Source of the DNA: Dendrobium chrysotoxum
Taxonomy: Eukaryota; Streptophyta; Magnoliopsida; Asparagales; Orchidaceae
NCBI GenBank assembly: GCA_019925795.1
Contig: CM034303.1
Span: 620,001-684,000, forward strand
DNA: 64,000 bases
Reading direction: 5' to 3'
Of this stretch, positions 1 through 9,196 are shown in pieces. Positions within the stretch are counted from its first letter, which is position 1, and each line of letters begins with the position of its first letter. Under the pieces are notes generated by a model, which was not told the DNA's origin, did not search any database, and saw only the letters and a program-made list of their open reading frames with translations. Made by a program: the position numbers and the translations under genes.

Positions 1-441
1 TACTGTAGGAAGATAAAATAGATCTCTATTTCAAAAACCACTTTTTAATTTTGAGGAAGATTTTTATCCAAAAAAAACAATATACCATTAAAGGTGTTAG
101 AGGAAGAGAAATAATCATCAATGTTTCTTCCCTTTAATAGATCCAGTGGAATCAATCACTGCTTATAAGCTTCCAAACCAAAAACAAGGCAAAACTTTCA
201 GTCAGAAATTTAGTTTATCAGCAGTAGTGAGCAGTGATCTGATTTTTTTTAAGGAATAAAACAGTGAATAAAAAATAAGTAGGAAATCTCATCAAAATAA
301 ATGCTCAAATCAGAAAAATAGCAATCAATAAAAAGAAAATCAGCAGTGAATAAAAATAAAACAGGAAATAGACAATCAAATCTAAAGACTAACAGAAATA
401 AAATAAAAATAAAAAAACTCAGAAATCATTAGTCATCAGAA
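1..441 (-). other. Copia 3' region after RNase H
   Basis: This stretch follows the copia RNase H stop codon on the minus strand. It is A-rich on the plus strand, with short repeated AAATAAAA/GCAGTGA-type words. No reading frame or LTR start resembling the minus-strand TGTTGTAAATC tip of the 5' LTR is seen. It is probably the 3' untranslated spacer before the missing 3' LTR. Confidence 0.6.
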
Positions 442-1258
442 TCATGCATTTATGTCAATCACACCCAATCTGGTCCTCAAAATGCTAAATGAGTCAAAGG
501 CCAGTGGTTTAGTGAAGATGTCAGCCAGTTGATTTTCAGTTGCTACATGGTGTAGCTCAATGTCCCCTTTTATAACATGGTCCCTAATGAAATGATGCCT
601 TATGTCAATGTGTTTGGTTCTTGAATGTTGGATGGGATTCTTAGAAATGCAGATGACACTAGTATTATTACATAGAATAGAAATTGTGCCAACAGGTAAT
701 CTTAAATTCAAAACTTGTTGCTTCAACCAAAAGACTTGGGCCACACAACTTCCTAAGGCAATGTACTCAGCTTCAGTAGTGGAAAGTGCAACTGAGTTCT
801 ATTTTCTACTGGACCAGGAGACCAAAGACTGTCCTATGAATTGACTAGTTCTAGAAGTGCTCTTTCTATCCACCATACACCCTGTAAAGTCAGAATCATA
901 ATATCCAATAATCTCAAAAGAAGTGTTGTGCCTAGGGTACCAGATTCCTGGGTTTAGGGTCCCTAAAAGATATCTAAGAATTCTCTTAACAGTAGTCAGG
1001 TGGGACTCTTTAGGATCAGCTTAAAACCTAGTATAAAGACAAACACTAAACATAATATCAGGTCGGATAATAGTCAGGTAAAGCAGTGATCCTATTATTC
1101 CTCTATACTTCTTCTGATTAATAGATTTTTCATTTGAATTCTTATCTAACTGAACAGAGGAGCTTATGGAAGTGTTGATTGGCTTGGCTTTGTCCATTTT
1201 ATATTTCTTCAAAATATCTTTAGTGTATTTAGATTGATTGAGAAAGGTTCCATTATCC
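442..1258 (-). pseudogene. Copia reverse transcriptase C-terminus and RNase H
   Basis: The minus strand encodes the RT tail (motif YRGIIGSLLYLTIIRPDI at about 1060-1110) and then RNase H. RNase H motifs seen are DSDFTGC, the ALSTTEAEY catalytic region near 765-800, and the terminal stretch QHSRTKHIDIRHHFI...ADIFTKPL. These are standard copia landmarks. At least two in-frame stops lie between the RT tail and RNase H (near 1021 and in the SWSSRK region). The piece starts abruptly at 1258, where the Tat-1 insertion begins. Its upstream half is at 35848-36442. Confidence 0.93.
1254..1258. repeat. Target site duplication of Tat-1, left copy
   Basis: TATCC here pairs with CATCC at 35848-35852, a 4 of 5 match. 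Both flank TG...CA element tips and lie in the same codon region of the copia RT gene, so this is an aged 5-bp duplication. Confidence 0.8.
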
Positions 1259-1430
1259 TGTGGGCTCCGAAAATTTGGCCCCGGCCTCCGCCCGCATTTT
1301 GCTTTCTTCGGGGGAGTTTTAACGAATTAGGTTCTGGGGTAAATTTTGGAAGGCAGATGGGTTTTTTGATAAGACACTACCCAGAGATTTTGCCCTCCTT
1401 TTATGAGGACTTTATGATCTGAGTTCTGGT

Positions 1431-1498
1431 TTCTTATAGGCGCAAGCCCCTATAGTTAATTACCCCTCCCGATAATGAGAGGGAACTTTCGATTAAGG
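1431..1498. promoter_or_regulatory. Conserved LTR hairpin motif, Tat-1 3' LTR
   Basis: Arms TATAGG (1435-1440) and CCTATA (1449-1454) enclose a short loop, followed by GTTAATTACCCCT and then CTTTCGATTAAGG. The same order of words occurs in the 5' LTR (near 23750), in D (near 54726) and in the unrelated-looking LTR family of elements A (26121) and B (42768). Its function is unknown. Its position near the LTR 3' end suggests R/U5. Confidence 0.6.
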
Positions 1499-2385
1499 CT
1501 AGTCCTCAATCAAATACATAGGAGATACGTGTATCTGGCATATAGTAGCAGCATGCGATTGAAGCTTGGAAATTGAGGGGTTGATATTTTTAAAATTAGA
1601 GATTTCACCATCTTGCACTTAAAGCGGATGGTGGGGGAATGAATGATGGACCCGATCAAGATCCCATGGTTTCGTCATCCCGGGCCATCGTGGTCCCTGG
1701 TCTACTTAGTCAGAAGAGGTAGTCGACCCAACCTGACAGAAGGATCCTTGTCGGCAGCCATGGGTTGCTTCGTCCAAGGGTACCTAGTAGACCTGGGGTG
1801 AATATTTGTCTAAGGGGACAAATTTGAATCCACCTTAACTAACAGAGGGCTTTGTGCCCTATCGATCATATCCTATTAATTCATATCTCAAGGATTTGAT
1901 GCCATTAGGGAGCATACGGGCTCTGGCCATAACCATAATATAATGATGCCATTTGGCGGCGACCACCTGGTTCAGATGGCCCCGAGTCATAACCATTTAT
2001 CCTGCAGTGCCATTTGGCGGCGAAACTGCCGGTTAGAGGACTCGTACCACATCCTTGATGGCAGGAGATTGTTTGAGAATGGATCCTAGTGATATTCTCG
2101 GCCAGGCATTAGCTCTATGTGAGCTAGAGTGTTTTTTAATTTTTCCACCTCGGCAAATTGTTGTGGAGGGTGGATGGGTTTTGCTTTAAGTGTTTGATGG
2201 ATTTATTTCAATTTTAAATATTTTTGAATTTTAATGATTTTTGGATTATTGGGAATTTCTGTGGAGTTTTGGATTTTGTGGGAGTTTGGGAGGCATTTGA
2301 ATTATTTGGAATGGACCCCTCCGGTTGAGATTTACATTCAAGATGGCCATCATCGGGGTATATGGGATTTACAATCGTATTCATG

Positions 2386-3001
2386 GATTGAACCTTATCA
2401 ACTCTGTTTACCTGTTAACAGAGGGTTGGATTTCGTAGGCTTTATGCCATTGTTAGTGAATTCTCTTAATTATAGTCCCTGAAGGCCTACTATGAATGTA
2501 TAAAATAAATATCTTGGTCGACCTCGCGACCGTATATTTATTTAACAGTTCGAGCCATGTCGACTACTATCTACCTGAATAGAAGGATTGGGCTCAAACT
2601 TGAATTCACTTATTGACCCGCGCAGCATCCCTAGACGTCACGTGTGTACCAATAACACGCTCGTCAGGGCCCATGCGGGTGTTTGGGGGAATTTTATAAC
2701 TTATTGATTGATCCTTGTCAACTCTGTCAAGTTATCGGCAGAGGATTAGATTTCGTAAGTTTTAGGCCTTTATTAGTGAATTCTCTTGATTATAAACCTT
2801 GAAAGCTTAATATGAATGTATAAAATAAATATCTCGGTCGACCTCGTGACCGAATATTTATTTAGTGGTTCGAGCCGTGTCGACTCTTATTTGCCCGCAT
2901 AGAAAGATCGGGCTCGAACTTGAATTCACTTATTAACCCGCGCAGCATCCCTAGACGTCACGTGTGTACCAATAACATGCTCGCCGGGGCCCATGCGGGT
3001 T
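2386..3001. repeat. Tandem duplication of about 310 bp in the LTR, each unit with a hairpin
   Basis: Two diverged units (about 2386-2700 and 2704-3001) each contain a palindrome with arms AAATAAATAT and ATATTTATTT around an inner GGTC...GACC stem (2503-2543 and 2823-2863). Each is followed by a segment ending GGGCCCATGCGGGT. The 5' LTR has the same two units (about 24707-25323). The LTR of D has only one (about 55632-55930). Confidence 0.8.
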
Positions 3002-4709
3002 TAGTGATTATGTACCCCCCTTTTTATGTACCTATGTGTATACATATTACGGTGCATGTGCGGGGGTACTTTTAGAATATTTATAAACACATTCTGTCTG
3101 CTTGTACGGATATTGTAGATCTGGTGGCGTTATGTTAGATGTATAAGAATCTTCTGCAGTAGCTTGTAAGAGCTTGCATTCACTATATTCTTTATACATT
3201 TTGTTGTGATCTTTGGCCCACAGAGTACATCCGCCACTGCTGCAGGTAGATGTATTCATTCGTAAACTGAAGTTGACTACATGATACTGCATTTACTGAA
3301 GTCTTTCTGCATCTACCTAAAGGTGGGCGTTGTACATACATTTGTATTTATAAAGAGATTATATGTACTACAGATCTTTGTGTTTATTTATTTCTTGATG
3401 TTGATTACCAGGGTGTTGTAAAGCAGTTCTTTCATCTGCTAAATATCCTTCACACCTTGCTCACGAATATACTGTATCATTTGTTACATGATGTTTGTTT
3501 TTGCAAGGAATTGTATCACTTGTAGGCAATAGGTTGTATGTGTCACTATTCATCGATGAAACATTTGTCGGGGATCTTTGAATAATTGCCTTGATGTTGA
3601 ATGCCGATGACTTGTGCTTCATACAACATCTTCTATCATTGGTTGTGGGTACTCTTATAGTTGCTCGTAGGTACTTATGTTTTTAGTGGATTCATAGTTC
3701 TCACTTACATCTGAACTGCAGGTCATTATTACATCCACTTCGACAAGTTGTAAGCTCTTGTAGGTGGTAGAAGCATTTGTTCTCCCTTGTGTTGTAATGG
3801 ACTGTATGAATACCCTGTCACTCATTGCATGCTTCTTTATATATGATCACAGGGAGGGCATCATCAACTGTAGATAGACCCATTATGTTCGCTTGCTTGT
3901 ATGTTGGTCTTGATTGCAAGGAGTCGTATATATAAGACGTTTCCTCACATGACTGATATGAAGACCACCGTTAACTTCAATCTCATCGCTTATGAGTCAT
4001 AGTATATTTACTTGCATGTTGAATTATCAATATCACTGCATGCTCCTTGTACATGGTCGTTGGTAGACCGCCAAGTTCATTGCATGTTCTTTATTGTCAC
4101 TTATGATCAACCTTTTCAATCTCCATTACGTGTGAATTTTTATTTACTTGTTTGTATGATGATATTGGCTATCATTGCATTCCTCATTTATCTTTGCAGG
4201 CGATGCAATTGTCCCAAATCAATCAATTGCTTGATCTTTCATTGTCATCCGTGAGTGAATTATCTCACATATGGATTGTAATCTTCATTAGAGTATCCTT
4301 GTGTATCTATTTACAATTTAGGTTACACATCCTTATTAGTCGTTGATAATCATCACTACATTTGGATTATTGTCGTTCATTCAATGTTCAAATATGTGTC
4401 CAATTTGAGTCCATATCCATTGTAGTCTTGTTCCATTTTGAATCAAGTCTTTTGTAGTTCAAAACTACTCCAAGTTCTTTTGTACTTCAAGTCATATGAT
4501 TATGTTCAAGTTTTTGTTGAGTTTAAAGAAATCTTTCAATGTTTACTTGGGTCCAAGTTCAAATTCTTGGATTCTTATTTCAATATTCAAATTTGATTCA
4601 ATTAGGTTCAAGTTTATGTTAAGCTCCATGTCATTTATTCAAGTAAATTTGGAGTTCCCTGCTGTTCAAAAATTTGCAAGTTCAAGTCCTCTGTTTCAGT
4701 GAAAATTTT
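3002..4709. other. LTR interior without recognisable feature
   Basis: This is ordinary LTR sequence, moderately AT-rich, collinear with 25324-25899 plus 30343-31477 in the 5' LTR. Short ORFs here are broken or shifted in the other copies. I see no domain, tRNA-like fold or clear repeat. Confidence 0.6.
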
Positions 4710-5165
4710 GGCAGCCTCCCGGCGTCTCCCCTGTTTGGGGGAAAAACCAAGAGGCTGCCTTCCCCTCCACGCCACATGGGCGCTTCAGGTAGATGTCCAT
4801 GGACACTACGGTGGCATTTTCTTTAATCCCTAAGACGCTACATGAGCGCTTAGGGGTCTTGGTCACCTGTTGAAAAGACAGCAGTGATTTCCCCACATGT
4901 GGGTACTTAGTTTTTGTCCCCCTCGCGCTACATGAGCGGTTCGGGGATTACCCACCTTGTCGTGAGCGTCGCACCGGTTTCCCTCCCTACTACGCTACGT
5001 GAGCGTGTAAGGGGTTTGCCGGCTCGTCGCTAACATCAAGAACGGGATTTTTTTTTGTGATTACCCACCTCGTCGTAGACGTCGCACCGAGTTTCCTCCC
5101 TACTACGCTACGTGAGCGCGTAGGGGTTTTGTCGGTTCGCCGCAAACAACGAAAAGGGGATCTAG
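4710..5165. repeat. Structured hairpin array in the LTR
   Basis: A 9-bp stem GGCAGCCTC/GAGGCTGCC (4710-4718 with 4751-4759) encloses TCCCC/GGGGA (4727-4731 with 4738-4742). Five hairpin units follow, at about 4768, 4828, 4918, 4984 and 5098. They share the loop TAC(A/G)TGA between CGC and GCG (the first unit has a variant loop). Unit 2 pairs CCCTAAG with CTTAGGG (10 bp in all, one bulged A, 7-nt loop). A perfect CCCACATGTGGG palindrome sits at about 4892. The array recurs at 31478-31930 and, with different hairpin sequence, at 57958-58440. Confidence 0.75.
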
Positions 5166-5189
5166 GTGAAATGAGCAAAAAGGATGGTC

Positions 5190-6030
5190 CCCCTCTCCCT
5201 CTTTCTTTTTTTTTTTTTTTTTTGTAAATATCTCATTTTTTGGAGATATTCTTTCTTTTTTTTAAAAAAAAACTCCTTTTTTTGTACAAATCTTTCCCTC
5301 TTTTTTTTTTACACCTCTCTCCTCTTTTTTCTTTTTTCTTTTTTTGGACTTTCCTTTTCTCATCATTTTTTTCTTCTTCTTTTTTTTTTAAACTATATAT
5401 ATGTATATATACATATATATTACATAAACAAATAATATAAGTATATTATAACATATAACATAAATATATTATATAGACATATAATATAAGTATATTATAT
5501 AGACATATAATATAATTATATTATATAAACATATAACATAATTATATTATATAAACATATAATATAAATATTATATATATATATATATATAATGACTGAT
5601 GAAATTAATTAAATTAACCATAATACTAATAGTTAGTGAAATCAATTTAATTAACTATAGTGCAAAACAGTTAACAAAATTAACTTAGTTAACTATAGTA
5701 CAAACAACTAATTCAATTAATTTTAGTAACTATAGTACTAAATGATTAATGAAATTAATTTGATCAACTACCATGCTAACTGGTTAATGAAATTAATGAA
5801 TTAACCATAGCGCTAATGGTTAATAACATTAATTTATCTAACAACAGATAACAATACAAATGAAACTATAGTAACCTTACTATGCTCCTTCTCTTTTTTT
5901 TTTTTTTGAAATAAACTCTTTTTTTTACAAATACATGTATGTATACGAATATATATATATATACTTGTATATATATATAAATTTATATTATTAATATATA
6001 TATATATATACACGTAAATATATAATAATG
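5190..6030. repeat. Pyrimidine tract and AT-rich tandem repeats in the LTR
   Basis: A T-rich tract of about 200 bp (5190-5390) is followed by an imperfect tandem array of about 25-bp units of the ACATATAATATAAGTATATT type (5436-5592). Then comes a set of about 45-50-bp units built on GTTAATGAAATTAATTTAATTAACTATAG-like sequence (about 5600-5850), and TA dinucleotide runs (5950-6010). The 5' LTR carries the same series at 31970-32790. D keeps only the pyrimidine tract clearly (58465-58630). ORFs rich in Phe or Lys here are by-products of the tract. Confidence 0.8.
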
Positions 6031-7369
6031 AAAAAAAACCTAACTAATGCTAATAACATGAGGTAACATAACAGCAAATAAAAAAAAACTATTGTTTGAC
6101 TAAGCCATTAAGATGGGTTTGCTATCAGATTGGAATTGGCTTCTAAGTAATGGGGAGGAGGGGTTTGAACGTCATCTGTTTAAAGAAATAATATTTTATG
6201 CTTGGTGTGGAGGAAATATAGTGTAAGCTGCTAAAATACATGCAAATGCTCAATGCAATAAACATAATAATGACTACAGAGAAATGGATTTATCACCCAA
6301 ATATTCTTTTCACTAGTGGACAAAAGAAAAGAAACAAGCCACATGCTCACATGAGATTGCATGGAATATTGCATAAGATCTCACCACCTGCTTCTCAAAG
6401 TAAAAAAAAGGTTGAGAATTGACCCTACGAAATCTCTTTTTTTTTAAAGGAAAAAAAGACAAGGGAATGGATGGGAGATAGAGAGCACGTGAAAATTATT
6501 TGGTGGATGAGAATAGTTCAAAGCTATAAAGAGACGTGAGTTGCTGTCCACTAAATCATAAATTCCTGTAAAGAAAGGAGATTAGCAAGTGGGAGTGGGT
6601 TTCGGCTAGCTGGAGAAGACTACCTATCTGATTTTCAACACAGCAGAGGCGGAAGTGGGATTAAGAGCTGGATGAGTTGAGCTTGACGGAGTGGATAAAA
6701 AAAAAGCTTTGAATGAAGAAGACCAGCTATCCTCCCTAGCGTGGGTTAAGAAGCCGGGTAGCAGAGTGAGAGTAGGGAAGTTGACGAGGGGGTTGCGAAC
6801 AGCTGAGTGTGAAGGATATGGCTTGCTCTTGTACTGGAGTTCGGCAACTACTACCTTGAGTGAGGCCCAAGTCCGGTATGGGAGGGGAGATGGGGATCTG
6901 GTGTTGAGGTCGTGAAGCTCTGCTTGAGGTGTTGGGAGGAGGCCTGCTGGAGTTCATTTTGGTTGGAGTGTGATCGTGTGAGAGAGAGACAAAGAAAAGA
7001 GCAGGTTTCTTATTTTAATGCAAGAAAACAACGGTGATTGAGATGACCAAGCTTTCTCTTTGCGGGATTTACGGGATTCAAAACAGAGATTCACACAAGA
7101 TTTCGATTCGACGAGGTAACAAATTAAATGTGATTTGAAATTTTAATTTGACTTACTTATTTTAGATTAAACCTTTGAGCAATGTCAATAATAGTTTGCC
7201 AAAATTAGTATTACTGTATTAGCATTAAATAGGTATGGCAGTGGTGCGTTGGTCTTTGAAACTGCCTTAATTTGCATGCCATATCTTTATTTTTTGTGCA
7301 CTTTCTCCTCGCAATATGTGTCAAATTTGTCAAATATTAGAATTAGACAAATCAATAGTAGATTTAGGG
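6031..7369. other. LTR interior, possible leader region
   Basis: A collinear copy lies at 32800-34140, with a diverged one at about 59400-60300. It includes a GC-richer stretch (6600-6960) with a minus-strand reading frame rich in Ser, Arg and Pro (6736-6957). That frame is changed or shifted in the other copies, so I do not call it a gene. No domain is recognised. Confidence 0.45.
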
Positions 7370-8310
7370 TATTGTCGAGGTTTTGGTTATGATGCCGCAG
7401 TCTGTTTCGTGATTGGACGTCATTTGGTCGACGCCGAGCGTTAATTTCCTCGAAATACAAGTTATTATATTAGAACCCCTGTCGGTCACGACGTAATTTT
7501 AATTTAGATAAATTGATAGTTGATTTAGAGTATTGATAGTGTTCCGGATGTAATGACGCAGTCTGTTCGTCGATCGGAGATCATTTGGCTGACGCCGAGG
7601 GCTAAATTCCTTAGCATGCTCATCATTACCTTGTGATTTGTGCTTTCACCTCACAATTCATGTCGAACTTCTCGTACGTCATTTAATTCAATCAAATTAC
7701 AAGTTATTCTTAAGTATTTGTGATGTTTCAGATGCAGTGGTGAAGTCCGTTCGTCGATCAGAGATCATTAGGTTGACGTCGAGGCTGATTTTCTTGAACT
7801 GTGCACTGCAGCATTTGAATTACTCCAGTTGCGCCGCCAATCTGAATGCTTCATATTGAATAAAAAAATGTAGTTTTTAAAGGTTGAAAGCATTCCGGAC
7901 ATGGTGGCGAAGTCTGTTCATTGATTGGAGATCGTTTGGTCGATGCGAGGCCAATTTTCTTGAACTGCACACTACCGCATTTGAATCACTCCGGTCGTGC
8001 CGCCAATCTGAACGCTTCGAATTGAGTAAAAAAAATATAGTTTTTAAAGGTTGAAAGCATTTCGAACATGGTGGCAAAGTCTGTTCGTCGATCGGAGATC
8101 ATTTGGTCAACGATGAGGCCAATTTTCCTTGAAATGCACGTTATCGCATTGCTTTAGGATTGTTTTGATTTGCATGCCACCACCCCTGTTGATCCAAATT
8201 AATTAAATAAAATATAGATCTTTGATGTTAACGACGTTCCAGACGCAACGACATAATCCGTTTTGCAATCAGACGTCATTTGGGCGACGACGAGGCTAAT
8301 TTTCCTTGAA
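7370..8310. repeat. Tandem repeat block of about 175-bp units in the LTR
   Basis: Six diverged units are marked by the recurring core CGTCGATCGGAGATCATT or its variant GCAATCGGACGTCATT, near 7394, 7560, 7745, 7912, 8085 and 8258. Each core is followed by GAGGCCAATTTTCCTTGAA-like sequence. Unit length is close to 174 bp, so minus-strand frames can run through neighbouring units. The same six units occur at 34140-35100. D has about nine (60300-61770). Confidence 0.85.
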
Positions 8311-9052
8311 ATGTGCATCCTTGCATTATATTGGGCTCTCCTCGAGTACCATTTTCAATTGTTGATTATTTTTGCATAGCATGCGGATGCTTCTTAGTAT
8401 ATCAACCAAATTTTGCTCATCTTTGCCATAGGTTAGGACTACATCACATTCACCAAATTGTTGATCTTATGGAAACATGCAGCAAAATGCAAAACAATTT
8501 TGTAGATGTTTTGGTAGAGCCATATAGCTCAGTCTTAAAATGGAATCGATAGAATTCTGGCCAAATAAATTGCTTTCTAGAACTGTTCCCCAATGCTCTT
8601 TCATCTAAGTTGTCCTTCAGAACACCACCAATGACTCTAGTCACCCATAGAGATCCTTAAAGTCTTTTTTCTTCTTTTTTTTTAACTATTTCTCCAACAA
8701 TGGCTCTTAATTAAAAAATTTATGATCATCAGGGGGGGTTCTTAATACCAACAAATGCATGAGAGTTAAGGAGCTGCAAATATTCATCTTCCTCTAGACA
8801 TTTTAAGGTCAAATTCCTCTGTCATTTCACCTTTATAGACATGTTGCTAGAGAGCTGCCTTTCCCATACCACCATCCCCCACTATAGATAAAAGAGTTTT
8901 TTTTTTACATAAATCAATTCTATTAACAAAAAATTGATATTCCTCATTTGATCCCTTCTTCAACATTGCACAATAAATTTCAATGTAACCCACATCCAAA
9001 TTGAATCGTCTTTATCAACTTCACAATTTTTGGGGTAGTTGTAGGGTCAACA
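8310..9052 (-). pseudogene. NB-ARC (resistance gene) fragment captured in the LTR, copy 1
   Basis: Read from the LTR 5' tip, the minus strand encodes a degraded P-loop (GDGGMGKA, near 8855-8880). It then jumps to a GLPLA-type region reading VIGGVLKDNLDER (about 8595-8640), followed by a shifted NCFAFC-type stretch (about 8460-8500). The kinase-2 and RNBS-B/C segments normally found between are absent. This is a piece of a non-TIR NB-LRR immune receptor gene, with stops and frameshifts. The last P-loop Thr is Ala here but is kept in the 5' LTR copy. It lies in the same orientation as the retroelement and is non-functional as a receptor. Confidence 0.85.
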
Positions 9053-9061
9053 AATGCCCCG
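9053..9061 (-). other. Polypurine tract of Tat-1
   Basis: On the minus strand CGGGGCATT directly precedes the LTR tip TGTTGACC. The corresponding site of D (63405-63413) reads GGGGGGCATT. This is the expected place and composition for the plus-strand primer. Confidence 0.75.
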
Positions 9062-9102
9062 CAACAAATGTGATACGTGTCCAGAGCGTATCACGTTTGT
9101 TG
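9062..9102 (+). repeat. 16-bp hairpin next to the polypurine tract
   Basis: Arms CAACAAATGTGATACG (9062-9077) and CGTATCACGTTTGTTG (9087-9102) surround a 9-nt loop. Fifteen of 16 pairs are Watson-Crick and the last is T-G, which pairs as U-G in plus-strand RNA. D has the same hairpin at 63414-63454 with a different single wobble. It lies between the LTR and the antisense mobile-domain gene, so it may belong to the leader or promoter of that gene. Confidence 0.75.
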
Positions 9103-9196
9103 TAGGTTGATTGACGACTCTTAGTAGATTCTCCTTTTGAGCATACATGATTACCACAATTGCTTTTTGACATATTTTCATTCCCTCCTTGTACAG

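Larger units (their letters stand above)
1259..9052 (-). repeat. 3' LTR of Tat-1 (7.8 kb)
   Basis: It aligns base by base with 23576-35847 once element A is removed, and more loosely with 54551-63404. Tips are TG...CA in both orientations. At 7794 bp it is far longer than usual plant LTRs, which run from a few hundred bp to about 5 kb. From its 5' tip (9052) towards its 3' tip (1259) it carries an NB-ARC gene fragment, a block of about 175-bp tandem repeats, a non-repetitive stretch, AT-rich tandem repeats, a pyrimidine tract, a hairpin array, a long stretch with no recognisable feature (3002-4700), a tandem duplication and a short conserved hairpin. The short ORFs inside it are not conserved between copies and are not called. 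Confidence 0.93.

Noticed and set aside
4012..4702. Short plus-strand ORFs repeated at 30828-31470
   Set aside because: They recur only because the two LTRs are copies. They carry no domain, and D has no matching frame.
5184..5440. Phe-rich ORFs (also 31940-32207 and 58339-58752)
   Set aside because: By-products of a pyrimidine tract; not conserved in sequence or frame between LTR copies.
6691..6957. Overlapping ORFs on both strands as a captured first exon
   Set aside because: The frame is altered in the 5' LTR copy and not recognisable in D, so there is no support for coding.
7370..8310. CRISPR-like array
   Set aside because: Units of about 175 bp are diverged over their whole length, with no short constant repeat and unique spacer pattern, in a plant nuclear genome.
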